Shown piece after piece: positions 7,091 through 9,259 of a DNA stretch of 9,259 bases. Location: NCBI GenBank assembly GCA_029256645.1, contig JAQSXM010000104.1, positions 1-9,259 on the forward strand, in the 5' to 3' direction. Origin of the DNA: Sporomusa sp. Its GTDB lineage: Bacteria; Bacillota_C; Negativicutes; Sporomusales; Sporomusaceae. Made by a program: the position numbers and the translations under genes. Numbering within the stretch: position 1 is the first letter of the stretch; every line of letters starts with the position of its first letter. A model generated the notes under the pieces. That model searched no databases. It saw nothing but the letters and a program-made list of their open reading frames with translations, and was not told the DNA's origin.

Positions 7091-9048
7091 TGGGGGCAGA
7101 TAAAATCGCATTGATTGCTCCCAACAAAGACTTTACGTTACGGGCTTTGGAGTTATTTAGTGAATGGGGTGAGAAAATCCATGTGGCGATGGCCTCTAAA
7201 GACGATGTTATTGGCATTGCCCAGCAACTTGCTGTGCGGGGGGCAGATGCTCTTATTTGTTATGCACCCTTTGCTGAGACAATAAAAACAACGGTTTGTA
7301 TCCCAACCGTTTCTCTCCGGCCAAGTTTAACGGATATTTTGCAGAGTCTGCAAGCGGTACAGGTGTGGTTGACAGAAACCAGGAATGACTTCGCCAGTGC
7401 TGACCCGATCGTAGGGTTAAGCGGAGATTCCATTTTCAATGATGCAGTTATGATTGCCGGTATTCTGGGGATTAGGACTAAGGTTTTATCTCAAAGCGGG
7501 AATGAAGATTTGTCAGGGGTAACAGCAGTGCTTAAAGAATATCCCGATATTGCGGATAATGAAGCTAGGCATCCGGAATTTCTCAATAGCAACATTCCCT
7601 GTTTTCCGGTTACAATCGGCAGAGGAGCCTTGCTGAATTCTGTGCGGTATGCCCAGGAACTGCTTTTTGCAGGTCGCGGAAACCGCGTAGAATTGGAGCA
7701 GTTTAAAGCTATTATGGAGTTTACCGGTGAAGGTATAGTGGCTGTTGACTGTCAGAAACGGATCACTTACATTAACCATATGGCTGAAAGGCTATTCAAA
7801 AAAAGCAAAGAACAGGTTGCAGGTTATCTTGCAGCTACCGTTTTTTTAGATATTAATCTTGATGATACCCTGCGATATGGTCAATTAAGAAATGCAGCCT
7901 TCACTGATGAGGCGGAACATACTTTTACCTGCCGGATCGTTCCGATGATTATCGGCGGGCAGACAATTGGCGCGGTTTTAATAATCGCAGAGTCCCCTTT
8001 CAACTATAAAGAAAAGAATAAAGCTGGCAGAGATGCTGTTGAGCGGGGATATAAGGCGACCTATCACTTTGATGATTTTATTACGGTTAATCCAGCCATG
8101 CAAGCAGCCTTGGAAGCCGCGAAAAGTTACGCCGGTGTGGATTCAACAATTTTGATTAACGGTGATACCGGGACTGGCAAGGAGATTATTGCCCAAAGCA
8201 TCCATAATTATAGTCAGCGCTGCCAGGGCCCCTTTATTGCTGTTAATTGTGCGGCCTTGCCGGAGAGTCTGTTGGAAAGCGAGCTTTTTGGTTACGAATA
8301 CGGTGCCTTTACCGGTGCGCGAAAAAATGGTAAAAAAGGTTTTTTTGAGCAGGCCGATCAAGGCACCATCTTTCTTGATGAGATTGGTGATATATCATTG
8401 AGTATGCAGGCCAGGTTATTAAGGGTTATTCAGCAGCGTGAGATTATGCGGATCGGCGGGGATAAGGTAATCCCTGTAGATGTTGGTATTATTACAGCAA
8501 CTCATAGAAATTTGTCTGAACTCATCGAAAAAGGACTGTTTCGCAGAGATCTTTATCACCGGTTAAGTATTTTGCAGTTAAAATTACTGCCCTTGTCTGC
8601 CAGACAAGAAGATATACCCTGTTTAGTTGAAGCTATCAGTAAGAAACTTTCGGAGAAATTAGGTAAGCTGCCGCTGCAGTTCAGTGTGGCAGCAATGGGG
8701 GTTTTGTCCTGCTACCACTGGCCGGGCAATGTGCGGGAGTTAGAGGGCGTCGTTGAACGGCTGCGTATTTTGAAGAAAGATCATATTGTGACTGCGGACG
8801 AAGTACGGCAGGTTCTGGATGTTAGCTGTGACCCACGGGAACGGGACAAGGGGATTATTATGGTGCCTAAAGGGACTATGGAAGAGATTGAAAAGGCCAT
8901 AATAATGCAGGTTTTACGGGAAACAGGCAATCACGATCAAACTGCGAAAGTTTTAGGAATTAGTACAACAACTATATGGCGAAAACTAAAATCATTTCAA
9001 AATGAAAGATTAACTTGCAATTTGAATATTTGGGATAAACCTAATTAA
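7090..9048 (+). CDS. Sigma-54-dependent activator, PrpR_N-PAS-AAA+-Fis HTH
   Basis: A 652-residue enhancer-binding protein that uses ATP hydrolysis to open sigma-54 promoters. Residues about 4-195 match the PrpR N-terminal sensory domain (start KIALIAPNKDF, then VGLSGDSIFNDA). A PAS domain spans about 203-300 (FTGEGIVAVDCQKRITYINH). The AAA+ domain (about 327-560) has Walker A GDTGTGKE (358-365), the sigma-54 contact loop GAFTGA (405-410), Walker B TIFLDE (426-431), the arginine-finger region FRRDLYHRL (484-492) and WPGNVRELE (544-552). A Fis-type helix-turn-helix (HDQTAKVLGISTTTIWRKLK) ends the conserved part. All parts for activation are intact. Its ATG overlaps the dehydratase stop as TAATG with no good ribosome site, suggesting translational coupling. 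The sigma-54 promoter 160 bases downstream is the obvious target. PrpR_N domains bind small metabolites; the ligand here is probably a pathway intermediate (inference). Confidence 0.95.
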   Translation: MGADKIALIAPNKDFTLRALELFSEWGEKIHVAMASKDDVIGIAQQLAVRGADALICYAPFAETIKTTVCIPTVSLRPSLTDILQSLQAVQVWLTETRNDFASADPIVGLSGDSIFNDAVMIAGILGIRTKVLSQSGNEDLSGVTAVLKEYPDIADNEARHPEFLNSNIPCFPVTIGRGALLNSVRYAQELLFAGRGNRVELEQFKAIMEFTGEGIVAVDCQKRITYINHMAERLFKKSKEQVAGYLAATVFLDINLDDTLRYGQLRNAAFTDEAEHTFTCRIVPMIIGGQTIGAVLIIAESPFNYKEKNKAGRDAVERGYKATYHFDDFITVNPAMQAALEAAKSYAGVDSTILINGDTGTGKEIIAQSIHNYSQRCQGPFIAVNCAALPESLLESELFGYEYGAFTGARKNGKKGFFEQADQGTIFLDEIGDISLSMQARLLRVIQQREIMRIGGDKVIPVDVGIITATHRNLSELIEKGLFRRDLYHRLSILQLKLLPLSARQEDIPCLVEAISKKLSEKLGKLPLQFSVAAMGVLSCYHWPGNVRELEGVVERLRILKKDHIVTADEVRQVLDVSCDPRERDKGIIMVPKGTMEEIEKAIIMQVLRETGNHDQTAKVLGISTTTIWRKLKSFQNERLTCNLNIWDKPN

Positions 9049-9059
9049 AGGCAGGAAAT

Positions 9060-9103
9060 AAGCCAGGTATAATACTTAATCTATTATGCCTGGCTTTCAT
9101 TTT
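9060..9103 (+). terminator. Rho-independent terminator after the sigma-54 activator gene
   Basis: AAGCCAGG (9060-9067) pairs with CCTGGCTT (9089-9096). The stem continues through a T-G pair and ATAATA/TATTAT (9069-9074 with 9082-9087), giving 15 pairs around the loop CTTAATC. TTTCATTTT (9095-9103) supplies the U-rich tail. It starts 12 bases after the stop codon and closes the operon. Confidence 0.88.
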
Positions 9104-9105
9104 GC

Positions 9106-9130
9106 AATTATACTAGTTGTATGTATAATT
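9106..9130. promoter_or_regulatory. 8+8 bp inverted repeat, candidate upstream activator site
   Basis: AATTATAC (9106-9113) and GTATAATT (9123-9130) are perfect inverted copies with a 9-base spacer. The centre lies about 115 bases before the predicted start of the sigma-54 promoter, within the range usual for enhancer-binding-protein sites. The activator gene just upstream is the likely binder (inference). Confidence 0.5.
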
Positions 9131-9206
9131 TAAAATAGTGAGCATATTTAGACAATGGGCTTGCATTTACTGGGGTTATAAGAATAATTAGATTTGACGC
9201 GAGAAG

Positions 9207-9223
9207 TTGGCATGGAAAATGCA
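9207..9223 (+). promoter_or_regulatory. Sigma-54 (-24/-12) promoter for a gene beyond the right edge
   Basis: TTGGCATGGAAAATGCA has the invariant GG (9209-9210) and GC (9221-9222) with exactly ten bases between, matching TGGCAC-N5-TTGCA closely: five of six at -24 and four of five at -12. Transcription should start near 9234. AGAGG (9241-9245) could be a ribosome site for a gene whose start would lie at or just past the window end (the last two bases are AT). It sits directly after a sigma-54 activator gene and its terminator, the classic arrangement. Confidence 0.82.
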
Positions 9224-9259
9224 ATATAAAACTATAGAAAAGAGGATGGATACGTTCAT

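Noticed and set aside
7090..9048. Reading the sigma-54 activator as an NtrC-type response regulator
   Set aside because: There is no receiver domain. The N-terminus is PrpR_N followed by PAS, so it is a ligand-sensing rather than a phosphorylated activator.

Overview
The window looks like an accessory carbon-catabolism locus from a low-to-mid GC, Gram-positive-type anaerobe. Strong GGAGG-type ribosome sites, a YesN-style histidine kinase/AraC response regulator pair, a PrpR-type sigma-54 activator and short intergenic gaps suggest Firmicutes. A Negativicutes (Sporomusa/Pelosinus-like) or Clostridia host is my best guess, but this is inference; no rRNA or other phylogenetic marker is present. 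All six genes lie on the + strand and all appear intact.

Layout. 1-372: no convincing gene; an AT-rich leader with several inverted repeats, a nested stem-loop and a candidate sigma-A promoter. 373-1950: cytoplasmic sensor kinase with cupin, PocR, His_kinase and HATPase domains. 1988-3556: its likely partner, a receiver/AraC response regulator. 3599-4501: DapA-superfamily lyase, most like 2-keto-3-deoxy-sugar-acid aldolases. 4502-4590: gap with a perfect 17-bp palindrome overlapping a possible -10 element. 4591-5376: IclR-family regulator. 5411-7090: IlvD/Edd-family Fe-S dehydratase. 7090-9048: PrpR_N-PAS-AAA+-Fis sigma-54 activator, overlapping the dehydratase stop codon by one base. 9060-9103: strong intrinsic terminator. 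9104-9259: an 8+8 bp inverted repeat placed like an activator site, then a canonical -24/-12 sigma-54 promoter pointing out of the window.

Working model (inference). A dehydratase and a pyruvate-releasing aldolase, with an IclR regulator, recall the E. coli yagEF/yagI and yjhGH/yjhI clusters: dehydration of an aldonate to a 2-keto-3-deoxy acid, then cleavage to pyruvate and an aldehyde. Four of six genes are regulators. The kinase/response-regulator pair may control the leader promoter and, by readthrough, the aldolase. IclR may repress its own operon through the palindrome. That operon also encodes the sigma-54 activator, which would switch on the next operon, probably transport and further catabolism, from the promoter at the right edge. 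The substrate cannot be read from the sequence.
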